A stretch of 64,000 nucleotides of DNA from Paenibacillus marchantiophytorum (lineage in GTDB: Bacteria > Bacillota > Bacilli > Paenibacillales > NBRC-103111). Positions 55,905 through 64,000 of the stretch are shown here, piece by piece. A program made the position numbers and the translations under genes. The first letter of the stretch is position 1; every line of letters begins with the position of its first letter. A model generated the notes under the pieces. That model was not told where the DNA came from. It made no database searches and worked only from the letters and a program-made list of their open reading frames with translations. The stretch is taken from assembly GCF_014640555.1 (NCBI RefSeq), contig NZ_BMHE01000006.1:124001-188000 (forward strand). The letters run 5' to 3'.

Positions 55905-57289
55905 GAACATTGATCGTAGATGATGAGCATTTTGTGCGAAAAGGGTTAATACTAACCGTGCCTTGGCAAGATTACGGGTTCGAAATTGTGGGTGAAGCAG
56001 AGAACGGGCAGCGAGCGCTGCAGCAGTTGGAATCGCAGCTTATTGACGTCTTGATTACAGACTTAACCATGCCGAAGATGGATGGATTTGAACTTATGAA
56101 AGAAGTTCAACATCTTTACCCTCAGATTAAGATTGTTGTATTAACCTGTCATCAAGATTTCCAATATGCGATTGAAGCGATGCAGTATGGCGCAATCGAT
56201 TATTTGGTGAAAACACAAATCGAAGAAGGCAAAATGGAAGAAGCCTTGGCGAGAATCGAGAAACGGATACGCGAAGACAAGCAGCGGGAGCCTCACAATG
56301 CCGTTAAAGGGAAAGAAGAGATCCCACTGGATTTATTCCTATTCCCCCTCGTTACTGGCGCATCGCCAGTCCATATTACCTGGGAAATAAAACCGACGAT
56401 TATCCCTATGGAACAGGAATGTTATCGCATAACCGAGCATGCTTACAAGTCTTGGCAGGAGATTCATCGCATATGGGAAGCCAACGATTTATACGAAACA
56501 TGGATACCTATCATCTCTGAATCCGCGGATACGGAAAGCTATTATGCGAGCAAGGATTGGGTGAAAGGCATAATAGAAATGATCTTTTATGCCTATCGGG
56601 AGGATCATCCAACACCACTTGTTTTTAATGTTCAACAGTCGATATCAACGAATAAGAAGCTCAAGGATCAGGGGGAAATGGATAAGATTTATCGGCTCTT
56701 TCAATCTCTCCATTGGATTTATGATACGAGTTTGTTTCAAACTTGGCTGCAACTGGTTGATGAGCATCAACCAGCATCGAAGGAATTCCGCTTAATGGTC
56801 ATTGGTTTTTTGAAAGCGATATCTCATCTAACATGGATTCCCCAGAAGATATGGCGAACTAATACGCGATTAGAGGTGATGTGTTGGCATGAATTAAGTA
56901 CCATGCTGACACAACTAAGGGACGTCCTTCAGACGAGCTCCTTTTCGGAAGAGGCAGCCATCGGCATTTATAAAGCGATTCTCGTCATGCAGAAAGACAT
57001 CGCGGAGAATTTAAATCAAGAGAACGTTGCTCAGCGAGTGGCGCTAAGTCGAAGCTACTTTGGACAATGTTTCCGTCCTATTGTCGGCGTATCTTTTCAT
57101 GAGCTTTTGACCGAACTGCGGATTCGTAAAGCGGAAGAATTATTGCTAACAACGCATGATTTTATTTATGCGATCGCGGAGCAAGCGGGCTTTAAGGATG
57201 AGAAGTATTTTAGCAAAGTATTCAAGCATCATCGTCAAGTTCTCCCGACCGAATATCGAGACAAGCATCGTCATTCGAACCATAGATAG
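55901..57289 (+). CDS. YesN-type response regulator (fifth pair)
   Basis: This 462-residue regulator has a receiver domain with VDDE, phosphoacceptor Asp54 in LITDLTMP, Thr in VVLTCH and Lys in YLVKTQ (Thr replacing Pro). The middle region is unusually Trp-rich. The C-terminal AraC HTH (about 365-460) reads NVAQRVALSRSYFGQCFRPI and then AEQAGFKDEKYFSKVFKHH. The likely target is the promoter before 57459, where TACAAT (57409-57414) lacks a -35 partner. A small CAGAGT/ACTCTG hairpin follows the gene near 57365-57384. Confidence 0.86.
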   Translation: MRTLIVDDEHFVRKGLILTVPWQDYGFEIVGEAENGQRALQQLESQLIDVLITDLTMPKMDGFELMKEVQHLYPQIKIVVLTCHQDFQYAIEAMQYGAIDYLVKTQIEEGKMEEALARIEKRIREDKQREPHNAVKGKEEIPLDLFLFPLVTGASPVHITWEIKPTIIPMEQECYRITEHAYKSWQEIHRIWEANDLYETWIPIISESADTESYYASKDWVKGIIEMIFYAYREDHPTPLVFNVQQSISTNKKLKDQGEMDKIYRLFQSLHWIYDTSLFQTWLQLVDEHQPASKEFRLMVIGFLKAISHLTWIPQKIWRTNTRLEVMCWHELSTMLTQLRDVLQTSSFSEEAAIGIYKAILVMQKDIAENLNQENVAQRVALSRSYFGQCFRPIVGVSFHELLTELRIRKAEELLLTTHDFIYAIAEQAGFKDEKYFSKVFKHHRQVLPTEYRDKHRHSNHR

Positions 57290-57458
57290 ACAAATGAGTG
57301 ATTTGAGTAGGAAAAGTGAATGTGATGTGTACATGCGAAGTTGGAATGTCGATCTTTTATCTACCAGAGTACGCCCACTACTCTGATAGGGAATTCGCCA
57401 AAAGTAAGTACAATAAAGGTGTAAGAGAAAGATTATGTGACTAGGGGGCAAACGAAAC

Positions 57459-59216
57459 ATGAATCGAAGCAACAAGTTTCTTTCCATCGTCTTTGCAAGC
57501 AGTATGTTGGTATCCACGGTAGCGTGCTCAACAGATACTAAGAACACGTCTACTGAAAAGCCAAAGGAATCGCCGTCGCAAACTGCTGCTGCAAGTCAAG
57601 CAGAACCGATGGCACCTTATAAAGAAACGGTTGAATATTCCGTCGTTCGCAGTATTAATCAGGACCCTAAGTTCCCTGCCGGTGAAAGCTACGAGAAGAA
57701 CAGCTATCAAGATTATGTAGAGAAAACGTTGAATGTGAAGGGCAAGCTGCTATGGACAGCGCCATCGGACGGTGATCAATACGCTAAGAAATTATCGCTG
57801 GATATTGCAAGCAACCGCATTCCTGATATGTTCACCCTGGAAGGCCAGAATAGAGTGAGCATGTTGAATACCCTTGAACAGTGGGACATGATTGAAGATT
57901 TGACACCTTATTTTGATAAATATGCTTCGAAAAAAGTGAAAGAGCGATATGGTGCGAACCCTTATGCTTTCGATACCGTTAAAAATGGCGGGAAGATGAT
58001 GGCAATTCCATATGGCATGGAGAAAGAACAACCGATGCTCGTTTGGGTGCGTGAAGATTGGCGCAAAAAATTGAATCTACCTGAACCGAAGACGGTCGAA
58101 GATATTAGACAAATCTCGAAAGCGTTTACGACCCAAGATCCGGATGGCAATGGTAAAAATGATACGTTAGGATTGGTTGCTCAATCGAACAGTATGTACA
58201 GCCCTGCCTTTGATTTGCATACGCTGGATGCGATGTATTGGGCGGATAATGCATTTCCGGCCAGTTGGATCAACGATAAAGACGGCAAAGTGAAATACGG
58301 TGGTATTCAACCAGAAGCGAAGAAAACACTTGCTACGTTGCGCGATATGTTTAAAGAAGGCTCACTCGATAAGGAATATGGCTTGAAAGATGGCGGTAAA
58401 ACAACCGAAGACGTGAGTTCCGGTCGCGCAGGCATCGTATTTGAAGCTTGGTATGCTCCTTATTACCCACTGGGGAACACCATTTATAACAATCCCAATG
58501 CAGATTGGAAAGCCTATCCGTTGCTCAGCTCAACTGGCAAATTAAATGTTGGCTCGAATCCGAACCCTGGTGGCTATGTAGTTGTGAAAAAAGGCTTTAA
58601 ACACCCTGAGCTTGCAATTCAGTTGCTCAATCTATCCACCGAGTTCCAAGATAAAACCATCACAGAATTAAATGATTTGAATGCGAAATATGAAACAGCA
58701 GGCACGGTAGCTGTTGCTAAACATGCGCAATACTTGGATCTAGCTGTAGATGACCCTGCCTTTATTTATAACCAACAAAAGAAATACAATGATATTTTGG
58801 CAGGAAAAGCAGATAAGAGCATCCTTTCAAGCAGAGAAATAGCAGGATTGAACAATATTCAGACTGAATTGAAGAACCCGCTTGAAAACGTACTGAAAAC
58901 GAATCCTTCTAAAGAAGTGTTGAATACAGCCATTTCTAATCGTGTCGGTTATTTAGCTTACAATAGCGCTATGAAGGTTGTAACGGATAATGAGAAGAAT
59001 ATCGTTGTAACACCGAGTGTATTTGGCGGACAAACGGAAACAATGGTTAAATCATGGACAGATCTTCAAACACTTCAGAAGCAAACGTATCTCAAAATCA
59101 TTCTAGGTTCCCAACCCATTGATTCTTTCGATGCTTTCGTAACGCAGTGGAATGCACAAGGCGGCGATAAAATTACGAAAGAAGTGCAAGCAGAGATTGA
59201 TAAACGAAACAAATAA
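57459..59216 (+). CDS. LplA-type solute-binding lipoprotein (fifth importer)
   Basis: This 585-residue binding lipoprotein has the signal peptide end STVAC (Cys23), a Lys/Ser/Thr linker and the calcium-like loop DPDGNGKNDTLG. It has the LplA-type GGYVVVKKGFKHPELAIQLL segment. AGGGGG precedes ATG 57459. Among the binding proteins here it is closest in layout to the one at 40762, so importers four and five are probably related by duplication. Confidence 0.86.
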   Translation: MNRSNKFLSIVFASSMLVSTVACSTDTKNTSTEKPKESPSQTAAASQAEPMAPYKETVEYSVVRSINQDPKFPAGESYEKNSYQDYVEKTLNVKGKLLWTAPSDGDQYAKKLSLDIASNRIPDMFTLEGQNRVSMLNTLEQWDMIEDLTPYFDKYASKKVKERYGANPYAFDTVKNGGKMMAIPYGMEKEQPMLVWVREDWRKKLNLPEPKTVEDIRQISKAFTTQDPDGNGKNDTLGLVAQSNSMYSPAFDLHTLDAMYWADNAFPASWINDKDGKVKYGGIQPEAKKTLATLRDMFKEGSLDKEYGLKDGGKTTEDVSSGRAGIVFEAWYAPYYPLGNTIYNNPNADWKAYPLLSSTGKLNVGSNPNPGGYVVVKKGFKHPELAIQLLNLSTEFQDKTITELNDLNAKYETAGTVAVAKHAQYLDLAVDDPAFIYNQQKKYNDILAGKADKSILSSREIAGLNNIQTELKNPLENVLKTNPSKEVLNTAISNRVGYLAYNSAMKVVTDNEKNIVVTPSVFGGQTETMVKSWTDLQTLQKQTYLKIILGSQPIDSFDAFVTQWNAQGGDKITKEVQAEIDKRNK

Positions 59217-59239
59217 GCTGGTTAGTGGCAACAAGAATG

Positions 59240-59266
59240 GGGCGCAAACACCGGTTTGCGCCCTTT
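59240..59266 (+). terminator. Attenuating hairpin between binding protein and permeases (fifth importer)
   Basis: GGGCGCAAAC (59240-59249) pairs perfectly with GTTTGCGCCC (59254-59263) over a 4-base loop, followed by TTTCT. It probably reduces read-through into the permeases. Confidence 0.6.
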
Positions 59267-59303
59267 CTAAAGAAAATGAACGACGAAGAATCGAGGTGTC
59301 AAC

Positions 59304-60200
59304 ATGAGATGGAAATACGCTTCAACCTATCATTACCTACTAATGTTGATTCCAGGCGTTGCCTTGCTAGCTGTATTTAACATTGCTCCTTTGGGCGGTA
59401 TTGTTATGGCGTTTCAGCACTACAATCCTGGGAAAGGCATGTGGCACTCCCCTTTTGTAGGTTGGGCCAATTTTAAAGTCATATTCCATAACACAGCAAG
59501 TTGGGAAGTATTGCGTAACACGCTCCTTATTTCGATCTCCAAAATTGTTGCAGGATTACTTGTACCTGTTGCCTTTGCACTCTTTTTGAATGAAGTTAGG
59601 CTGACAGTTTTTAAACGATTTGTTCAAACGATTGTCTATTTACCTCATTTCTTATCTTGGGTTATCATCGCTGGGATCATTAAAGATATGCTAGCTTCCA
59701 ATGGATTACTGAACGTGTTATTGATGCACTTAGGCGTTCAAGATCCAATCCTATTCTTGGGAAGTAATTTCTGGTTCCGTCCGATCCTTGTCCTTTCTGA
59801 CGTCTGGAAAGAATTCGGCTTTGCCGCGATCGTGTACTTAGCCGCGCTGACGAATATTAATCCATCGCTCTATGAGGCTGCTGACATGGATGGCGCTACA
59901 CGGATGCAGAAAATAAAATATATTAGTCTTCCAGGTATTCAAACGACCGTTGTCCTTCTGGCTACATTAAGTCTGCAAAGCGTGATGAATGCTGGGTTTG
60001 ACCAAGTGTTCAATCTGTATAATCCCGTCGTTCAACCCACAGGTGATATTATCGATACGTATGTCTATCGGGTGAGCTTCGAACAAGTAAACTACGAAAT
60101 CGGTACCGCGGTTGGTCTTTTCAAATCCGTAATTAGCTTATTCCTTATCGTTACAGCTTATAAATTAGCATCTAAGTTTGCGGGATATCGCATCTTTTAG
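59304..60200 (+). CDS. LplB-type ABC permease (fifth importer)
   Basis: The 298-residue membrane subunit has the start YLLMLIPGVALLAVFNIAPL. The EAA loop is LYEAADMDGATRMQKIKYIS, and GTAVGLFKSVISLFLI is typical near the last helix. GAGGTG lies before ATG 59304. The next permease begins 15 bases after the stop. Confidence 0.87.
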   Translation: MRWKYASTYHYLLMLIPGVALLAVFNIAPLGGIVMAFQHYNPGKGMWHSPFVGWANFKVIFHNTASWEVLRNTLLISISKIVAGLLVPVAFALFLNEVRLTVFKRFVQTIVYLPHFLSWVIIAGIIKDMLASNGLLNVLLMHLGVQDPILFLGSNFWFRPILVLSDVWKEFGFAAIVYLAALTNINPSLYEAADMDGATRMQKIKYISLPGIQTTVVLLATLSLQSVMNAGFDQVFNLYNPVVQPTGDIIDTYVYRVSFEQVNYEIGTAVGLFKSVISLFLIVTAYKLASKFAGYRIF

Positions 60201-60215
60201 CGGGAGGGACACTCA

Positions 60216-61100
60216 ATGACTGCCTCAATAAGAAAGAAATACACGACATTTGACTATGTGGTCATAATGGGCATGATTGTGATTATGCTGCTGTCCATTT
60301 CACCTTTACTTCATACCCTCTCGGTTTCCTTGAGTTCTTCGGCCAAAGCGGAGGGAGGACTCGTATCCCTATTTCCAAGAGATATGACGATTCATTCCTA
60401 TATCAGCATACTGAAGGATAAGCAGTTTTTTAAATCAGCATGGATCTCCATTCAACGAGTTGTGTATACAACGGGGTTAAGCTTCATCATTACCTTATTG
60501 CTTGCGTTTCCGCTTTCCCGAACTTCGAAGCAGTTTGCGCTGCGCAATCCTTTCATGTGGCTGCTCATCATTTGTATGTTATTTAATGGGGGACTCGTTC
60601 CTTTCTATATGATCGTAAATAAGCTTGGCTTATTCAACAGCATGGCGGCACTTGTCCTTCCTTCTGTCGTTAACGTATTTAATACAATCCTCGTCATCAA
60701 CTTCTTCCGGAGTATTCCCAAAGAGCTGGAAGAATCAGCGGAGATGGATGGGGCCAATCCTTGGCAGCTCCTGTTCAAAATATTGCTGCCACTGTCCATG
60801 CCCGTTCTAGCAACGGTGTCTTTATTCACTATCGTAACAACATGGAATGAGTATTTAAACGGGCTTTTGTTCATTCAAGATTTGAGCCGGATGCCGCTGC
60901 AGACGTATTTGCAATCGATCTTCATCCAAATTGATCCGAGCCGGATGTCGAGCCAAGACCTGATCGAAGCCAGCCTTGTGTCCAATAAAACACTAAACGC
61001 AGCTAAAATTGTTGTTTCTTTGATTCCAATTATTGCGATCTATCCATTTATGCAAAGATATTTTATTCATGGCATTATGATGGGCTCTGTGAAAGAGTAG
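60216..61100 (+). CDS. LplC-type ABC permease (fifth importer)
   Basis: The 294-residue partner permease has an EAA loop at ELEESAEMDGANPWQLLFKI, the Leu-rich first helix IVIMLLSISPLLHTL and the end YFIHGIMMGSVKE. GGGAGGGAC precedes ATG 60216. It is the last gene of the operon. No ATP-binding subunit follows; the next gene is an unrelated regulator. Confidence 0.87.
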   Translation: MTASIRKKYTTFDYVVIMGMIVIMLLSISPLLHTLSVSLSSSAKAEGGLVSLFPRDMTIHSYISILKDKQFFKSAWISIQRVVYTTGLSFIITLLLAFPLSRTSKQFALRNPFMWLLIICMLFNGGLVPFYMIVNKLGLFNSMAALVLPSVVNVFNTILVINFFRSIPKELEESAEMDGANPWQLLFKILLPLSMPVLATVSLFTIVTTWNEYLNGLLFIQDLSRMPLQTYLQSIFIQIDPSRMSSQDLIEASLVSNKTLNAAKIVVSLIPIIAIYPFMQRYFIHGIMMGSVKE

Positions 61101-61158
61101 GATTCTCTGAGGCTGATTCACCTCTACCAGGACTAGTTGTATGGAAAAGGTTCTAGAT

Positions 61159-61184
61159 AAACAGTATACTAGTTATAACTGTTT
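61159..61184 (+). promoter_or_regulatory. Palindrome over the -10 box of the XRE-cupin gene
   Basis: AAACAGT (61159-61165) and ACTGTTT (61178-61184) are perfect inverted arms flanking TATACT (61165-61170), a good -10 box. It lies 20 bases before the regulator's start codon. This is a likely autoregulatory operator. Confidence 0.5.
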
Positions 61185-61204
61185 CTGGTTGAGGTGAATA
61201 TCAA

Positions 61205-61771
61205 ATGGATGAAATCGATGATTCAAAACAACTTGTACTTCAAATCGGCGGTGCCATGAAAAAGTACAGAAAAGAAAAAAACATGAGTTTAGAGGACTTA
61301 GCGGAATTAACGGGGGTAAGCAAACTTACTCTGGGGAATATCGAACGTGGTGAGACAAATCCAACTTTGGGGATTATATGGAAAATTTCAAAAGGCATAT
61401 CTTTACCGCTATTGGCTTTGTTCAAATCAGAAGACCCTGTTAGTTTGTATCGGGCAGGCGAAGGACTGCGGTTTTCTAATGATCAAAAAAATTGGACCAT
61501 TGAACCCGTCTTTAAAAACGCAAGCAGCGATATTGAAATGTGTCGGGCTTACTTGCAGCCGAATAGCTCGTATCACCCTGAAGGTCATCATGTGAATACA
61601 ACTGAAATCGCGACAGTAATGACGGGTTCCATTGAAATTCAAGTCAATGGAGAGATTTACACATTGAATCAATATGATACGATCAGTTTTCGTGCAGATT
61701 GTCCTCACTCTTATACCAATCATACGAATAGCGAAACAGTGCTCCATATATCCTTAAAGTATGGTTTCTAA
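61205..61771 (+). CDS. XRE-family regulator with C-terminal cupin domain
   Basis: This 188-residue transcription regulator has a Cro/C1-type HTH at about 13-68 (YRKEKNMSLEDLAELTGVSK, then LTLGNIERGETNPTLGIIWK). A cupin sensing domain spans about 105-186 (HPEGHHVNTTEIATVMTGSI, then YDTISFRADCPHSY). The cupin His residues suggest a small ligand or metal. AGGTGAATAT precedes ATG 61205. Such regulators usually control an adjacent transporter; the following gene is a truncated MFS transporter, so the original target may be lost. Confidence 0.85.
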   Translation: MDEIDDSKQLVLQIGGAMKKYRKEKNMSLEDLAELTGVSKLTLGNIERGETNPTLGIIWKISKGISLPLLALFKSEDPVSLYRAGEGLRFSNDQKNWTIEPVFKNASSDIEMCRAYLQPNSSYHPEGHHVNTTEIATVMTGSIEIQVNGEIYTLNQYDTISFRADCPHSYTNHTNSETVLHISLKYGF

Positions 61772-61794
61772 AAGTGACAAATTCCACTTCTTAC

Positions 61795-61841
61795 ATACAA
61801 CTCCGAATTCCATGGCGGGAATTTAGAGTTGTATTTTTTTG
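61795..61841 (+). terminator. Rho-independent terminator after the XRE-cupin gene
   Basis: ATACAACTC (61795-61803) pairs with GAGTTGTAT (61826-61834), with an inner AATTCC/GGAATT stem and a T run (61834-61840). Confidence 0.85.
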
Positions 61842-61868
61842 GTATTCTAATACATCGTAAAATACTTA

Positions 61869-61896
61869 TTGGTAAAATAATATATTATAATATACT
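61869..61896 (+). promoter_or_regulatory. Promoter of the truncated MFS gene
   Basis: TTGGTA (61869-61874), 16 bases, TATACT (61891-61896), in a very AT-rich stretch. It still precedes a good ribosome site although the gene is broken. Confidence 0.4.
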
Positions 61897-61981
61897 TTTA
61901 TCATTCACGCGGATGTTATACGATAATTTTCAATCAGCAAGAAACAATACTACGTATGATTTCAGGAAGGAGTAATGAAGA

Positions 61982-62212
61982 ATGCCGAACAAACAAAATA
62001 AAAAAGCTGTACCATCCTCTATAGGGCTGATAATTCTCGGCTATTTTGTTATTGCAGCTAATTTACGTGCTCCCTTGACCTCAGTCGGTCTTTTAGCGAG
62101 TCTCATCAGGGATGACGTTCGTATTTCAAAGGGATTTCCCCAATTAAGAAATCAAACGAAGCAAATAACCACGACGAGTCAGCAGATGGCTGTGAATGCT
62201 AATTTGGATTGA
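61982..62212 (+). pseudogene. MFS transporter (CynX/NimT type), N-terminal stub
   Basis: The 76-residue frame begins like cyanate or nitroimidazole-type MFS transporters: SIGLIILGYFVIAANLRAPL and then TSVGLLASLIRDDVRIS, one membrane helix with the conserved Asn-Leu-Arg-Ala-Pro-Leu. After RISKG the similarity ends and unrelated sequence runs to a stop (TKQITTTSQQMAVNANLD, faintly like a chemoreceptor tail). An intact member has about 400 residues. CAGGAAGGAG precedes the start. Confidence 0.75.
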
Positions 62213-62272
62213 ATGTCGTCAAGTCCTATCGTATATTAGAAAAACAAAATACGACAAGAAGGAGAGATAAAT

Positions 62273-63091
62273 ATGTACACAATCAGCAGATTTTCTAAGC
62301 TTTGCAAAATGAGTACGCGCATGCTGCGACACTATGACAAGGAACAACTCTTGAAGCCCATACATGTAGATGCGACGAACGGTTACAGATATTATGATAA
62401 AGATCAATTAGAAATGGCATTGCAAATCAAGAAGTTGAGAGAATATAAGTTCTCCCTACCGGAAATTAGAGAGATTTTTCAGACAGCAGATGAGAAATCT
62501 TTGAACGAATGGATGCTATTGAAGATACAGGAGCTATCCAACGAGATAAATTCACATCGCGAGATTATCGCAGATATGCAAGGGATAATCGACCAGGAAG
62601 CGGATATGATACATAGAGAAGGAAGAATTTATGATGTTTTGTTCGGAAAAAGAAGCGAGATCCCTATTTTAAGCCAAAGATTACGTATTAACATTGCGGA
62701 TATGGACCATTATATAGATTCTTTGTATATAGAAGCGAAGGATAATCATATTCAGCTGCTTGGTGCTCCATCTGCTATCTTTTGGGATGAAGAGTTCACT
62801 TCTGAAGAATGCGACATTGAATTGATGATCCCGATCAGTCAGGGACATGAACTAGATGCTGGAAGTCAGTGGCAAATCCAGCGACTGCCAGATAAGCTGA
62901 TTGCTACTACATTACATATGGGGAGTTACGACTATATTGGCTATGCACATACGGCTATTGAGGAATGGATAGCGTGCAACGATTACGTCTTGGATGGCCC
63001 GCCTTACGAAACATATTTGAAGAGCTTGGAGTGTGACTGTTCTCTGGAGGAGTATGTGACACAAGTCTGTTTTCCAATCATGAAAAAGTAA
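62273..63091 (+). CDS. MerR-family regulator with GyrI-like effector domain
   Basis: This 272-residue activator has a winged HTH at 1-70 (YTISRFSKLCKMSTRMLRHY, NGYRYYDKDQL). A dimer helix covers about 75-115, and a ligand-binding domain of the GyrI/BltR type spans about 120-272 (ATTLHMGSYDYIGYAHTAIE). Members sense lipophilic cations or other small molecules and twist a promoter with a long spacer. Such a promoter lies directly downstream, before the deiminase-family gene. GAAGGAGAG precedes ATG 62273. Confidence 0.86.
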   Translation: MYTISRFSKLCKMSTRMLRHYDKEQLLKPIHVDATNGYRYYDKDQLEMALQIKKLREYKFSLPEIREIFQTADEKSLNEWMLLKIQELSNEINSHREIIADMQGIIDQEADMIHREGRIYDVLFGKRSEIPILSQRLRINIADMDHYIDSLYIEAKDNHIQLLGAPSAIFWDEEFTSEECDIELMIPISQGHELDAGSQWQIQRLPDKLIATTLHMGSYDYIGYAHTAIEEWIACNDYVLDGPPYETYLKSLECDCSLEEYVTQVCFPIMKK

Positions 63092-63105
63092 ATTCATGCC
63101 CCCCC

Positions 63106-63136
63106 TTGACCTTAACACAATGTCAAAGCTTAACCT
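63106..63136 (+). promoter_or_regulatory. MerR-type promoter/operator with 19-base spacer
   Basis: TTGACC (63106-63111) as -35 and TAACCT (63131-63136) as a poor -10 are 19 bases apart. The dyad TTGAC-c-TT-aacac-AA-t-GTCAA fills the spacer (63106-63126). This is the layout of MerR-controlled promoters and lies between the MerR gene and the gene at 63181. Confidence 0.6.
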
Positions 63137-63180
63137 ATATCAGCAGCTAGAAAGCAATACGCACAGAAGGAGATTACAGA

Positions 63181-64000
63181 ATGAAGAAAATAATGACATT
63201 GTGTTCAGGGGTGGTAGTAGTGGCTGGAATTATGATGGGGTGTACGCCGCCTCTTGCCAAAGAAGATCAGAAAGCGAATAAACAAAGCCTGAATAAGCAA
63301 AGTGAAAAGAAGCAACTCACAGGCAAATATACCATGCCTGAAGAGCATAGCAAACATGAAGGCACATGGTTGCAATGGCCGCATAATTACACCTATGGTA
63401 AAGGCCATAAAGAAAACCTGGAAGCGATTTGGATTGAAATGACATTAGCTTTAAGTAAAGGCGAGAACGTCTATATTATGGCTTATGATAAGAAAGAAAA
63501 GGACTATATATATGACCTTTTGCATGATGAAGGTGTAGATATTTCAAAAATAGACTTCTATATCGTCCCTACTGACGATGTATGGGCAAGAGATACAGCA
63601 CCTATTTTTGTATACGACAAAGACAACAATTTGAAACTCATGGACTGGGGATTTAATGGCTGGGGTAAGAAAACTCCATTCAAGGAAGACGCATTAATTT
63701 CAACTCAGCTTAGTAAGCAGCTAGGTATGGAACGAATTGATCTCAATGAAGTCGTGCTGGAAGGCGGCGCATTTGAGCTGGATGGTAATGGGACATTCTT
63801 ATCGACACGCAGTGCCGTAACAAATAAGAATAGAAATCCTAATTTATCTGAGGCCCAGATTAATGAGTATATCAAAGAAAACCTTGGCGCTACTAACTTT
63901 ATTTGGTTAGATGGTGTACCTAATTCGGATATTACAGATTTCCATATTGATGGCTTTGCCAAATTCTATGATAAGACTACGTTGATTACTATGAAAAAAG
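63181..64000 (+). CDS. lipoprotein of the agmatine deiminase / peptidylarginine deiminase family (partial)
   Basis: The frame is open from ATG 63181 to the window end (273 codons seen of an expected 360-400). GAAGGAG precedes the start. A signal peptide ends in the lipobox MMGC (Cys18), and a Lys/Gln/Asn-rich linker follows. Family features are EGTWLQWPHN (about 60-69), DDVWARDTAP (about 131-140, with the catalytic Asp region), DWGFNGWG, VLEGGAFELDG and TDFHIDGFAKF (about 252-262, with the catalytic His). The active-site Cys should lie beyond the window. The enzyme would hydrolyse a guanidino group (agmatine to N-carbamoylputrescine or a related substrate), here outside the membrane, which is unusual for agmatine deiminase. 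Confidence 0.82.
   Translation, partial: MKKIMTLCSGVVVVAGIMMGCTPPLAKEDQKANKQSLNKQSEKKQLTGKYTMPEEHSKHEGTWLQWPHNYTYGKGHKENLEAIWIEMTLALSKGENVYIMAYDKKEKDYIYDLLHDEGVDISKIDFYIVPTDDVWARDTAPIFVYDKDNNLKLMDWGFNGWGKKTPFKEDALISTQLSKQLGMERIDLNEVVLEGGAFELDGNGTFLSTRSAVTNKNRNPNLSEAQINEYIKENLGATNFIWLDGVPNSDITDFHIDGFAKFYDKTTLITMKK

Overview
The window reads as a chromosomal segment of a Paenibacillus-like, plant-polysaccharide-degrading member of the Bacillales. The basis is moderate GC, strong AAGGAGG-type ribosome binding sites, frequent TTG and GTG starts, repeated YesM/YesN two-component pairs, and LplA/LplB/LplC-type importers next to carbohydrate-active enzymes. The genus is inferred from gene content, not shown by a marker gene.

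Layout. (1) 0-1 kb: gene remnants (glycosyltransferase end, transposase-like fragment). (2) 1.1-12.5 kb: a rhamnogalacturonan/pectin module with a GH105 unsaturated rhamnogalacturonyl hydrolase, a YesN/YesM pair, two permeases, two solute-binding proteins and a fused CE8 pectinesterase-CE12 acetylesterase without a signal peptide. (3) 12.6-21.7 kb: housekeeping genes (NlpC/P60 hydrolase, DedA, a COG4705-like membrane protein, a GT4 glycosyltransferase, a tandem GH43 enzyme) among decayed genes (response regulator, PAP2 phosphatase, LacZ, NmrA-like). (4) 21.8-30.4 kb: sensor, regulator, solute-binding protein and two permeases, then an orphan membrane-anchored solute-binding protein. (5) 30.4-37.1 kb: a MalEFG-type importer on the minus strand, divergent from its probable sensor/regulator pair. 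(6) 37.2-48.7 kb: a fourth sensor/regulator pair, an LplABC-type importer and a 1401-residue secreted multimodular protein with a GH98-like catalytic region. (7) 48.7-54.0 kb: a secreted GH5 enzyme, an SGNH esterase and a GH63-like enzyme. (8) 54.1-61.1 kb: a fifth sensor/regulator pair and importer. (9) 61.2-64 kb: an XRE-cupin regulator, a truncated MFS gene, a MerR regulator and a lipoprotein of the agmatine deiminase family that runs off the window.

How it fits together. Secreted enzymes (GH98-like, GH5) cut polymers outside. Lipoprotein binding proteins capture oligosaccharides and pass them to permease pairs. Cytoplasmic enzymes (GH105, CE8-CE12, GH43, SGNH esterase, GH63-like) finish the work. 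Each importer has a YesM-type sensor and a YesN-type AraC regulator nearby. None of the five importers has an ATPase gene here, so all must use one encoded elsewhere, as MsmX does in Bacillus.

The most useful regulatory observations are an identical 12-mer at an identical distance from the -10 box in front of both transcription units of the pectin module, a cre-like site on the promoter of the fourth importer, and a MerR-type dyad promoter in front of the deiminase-family gene. I saw no tRNA, rRNA, CRISPR array, intact insertion sequence or prophage.
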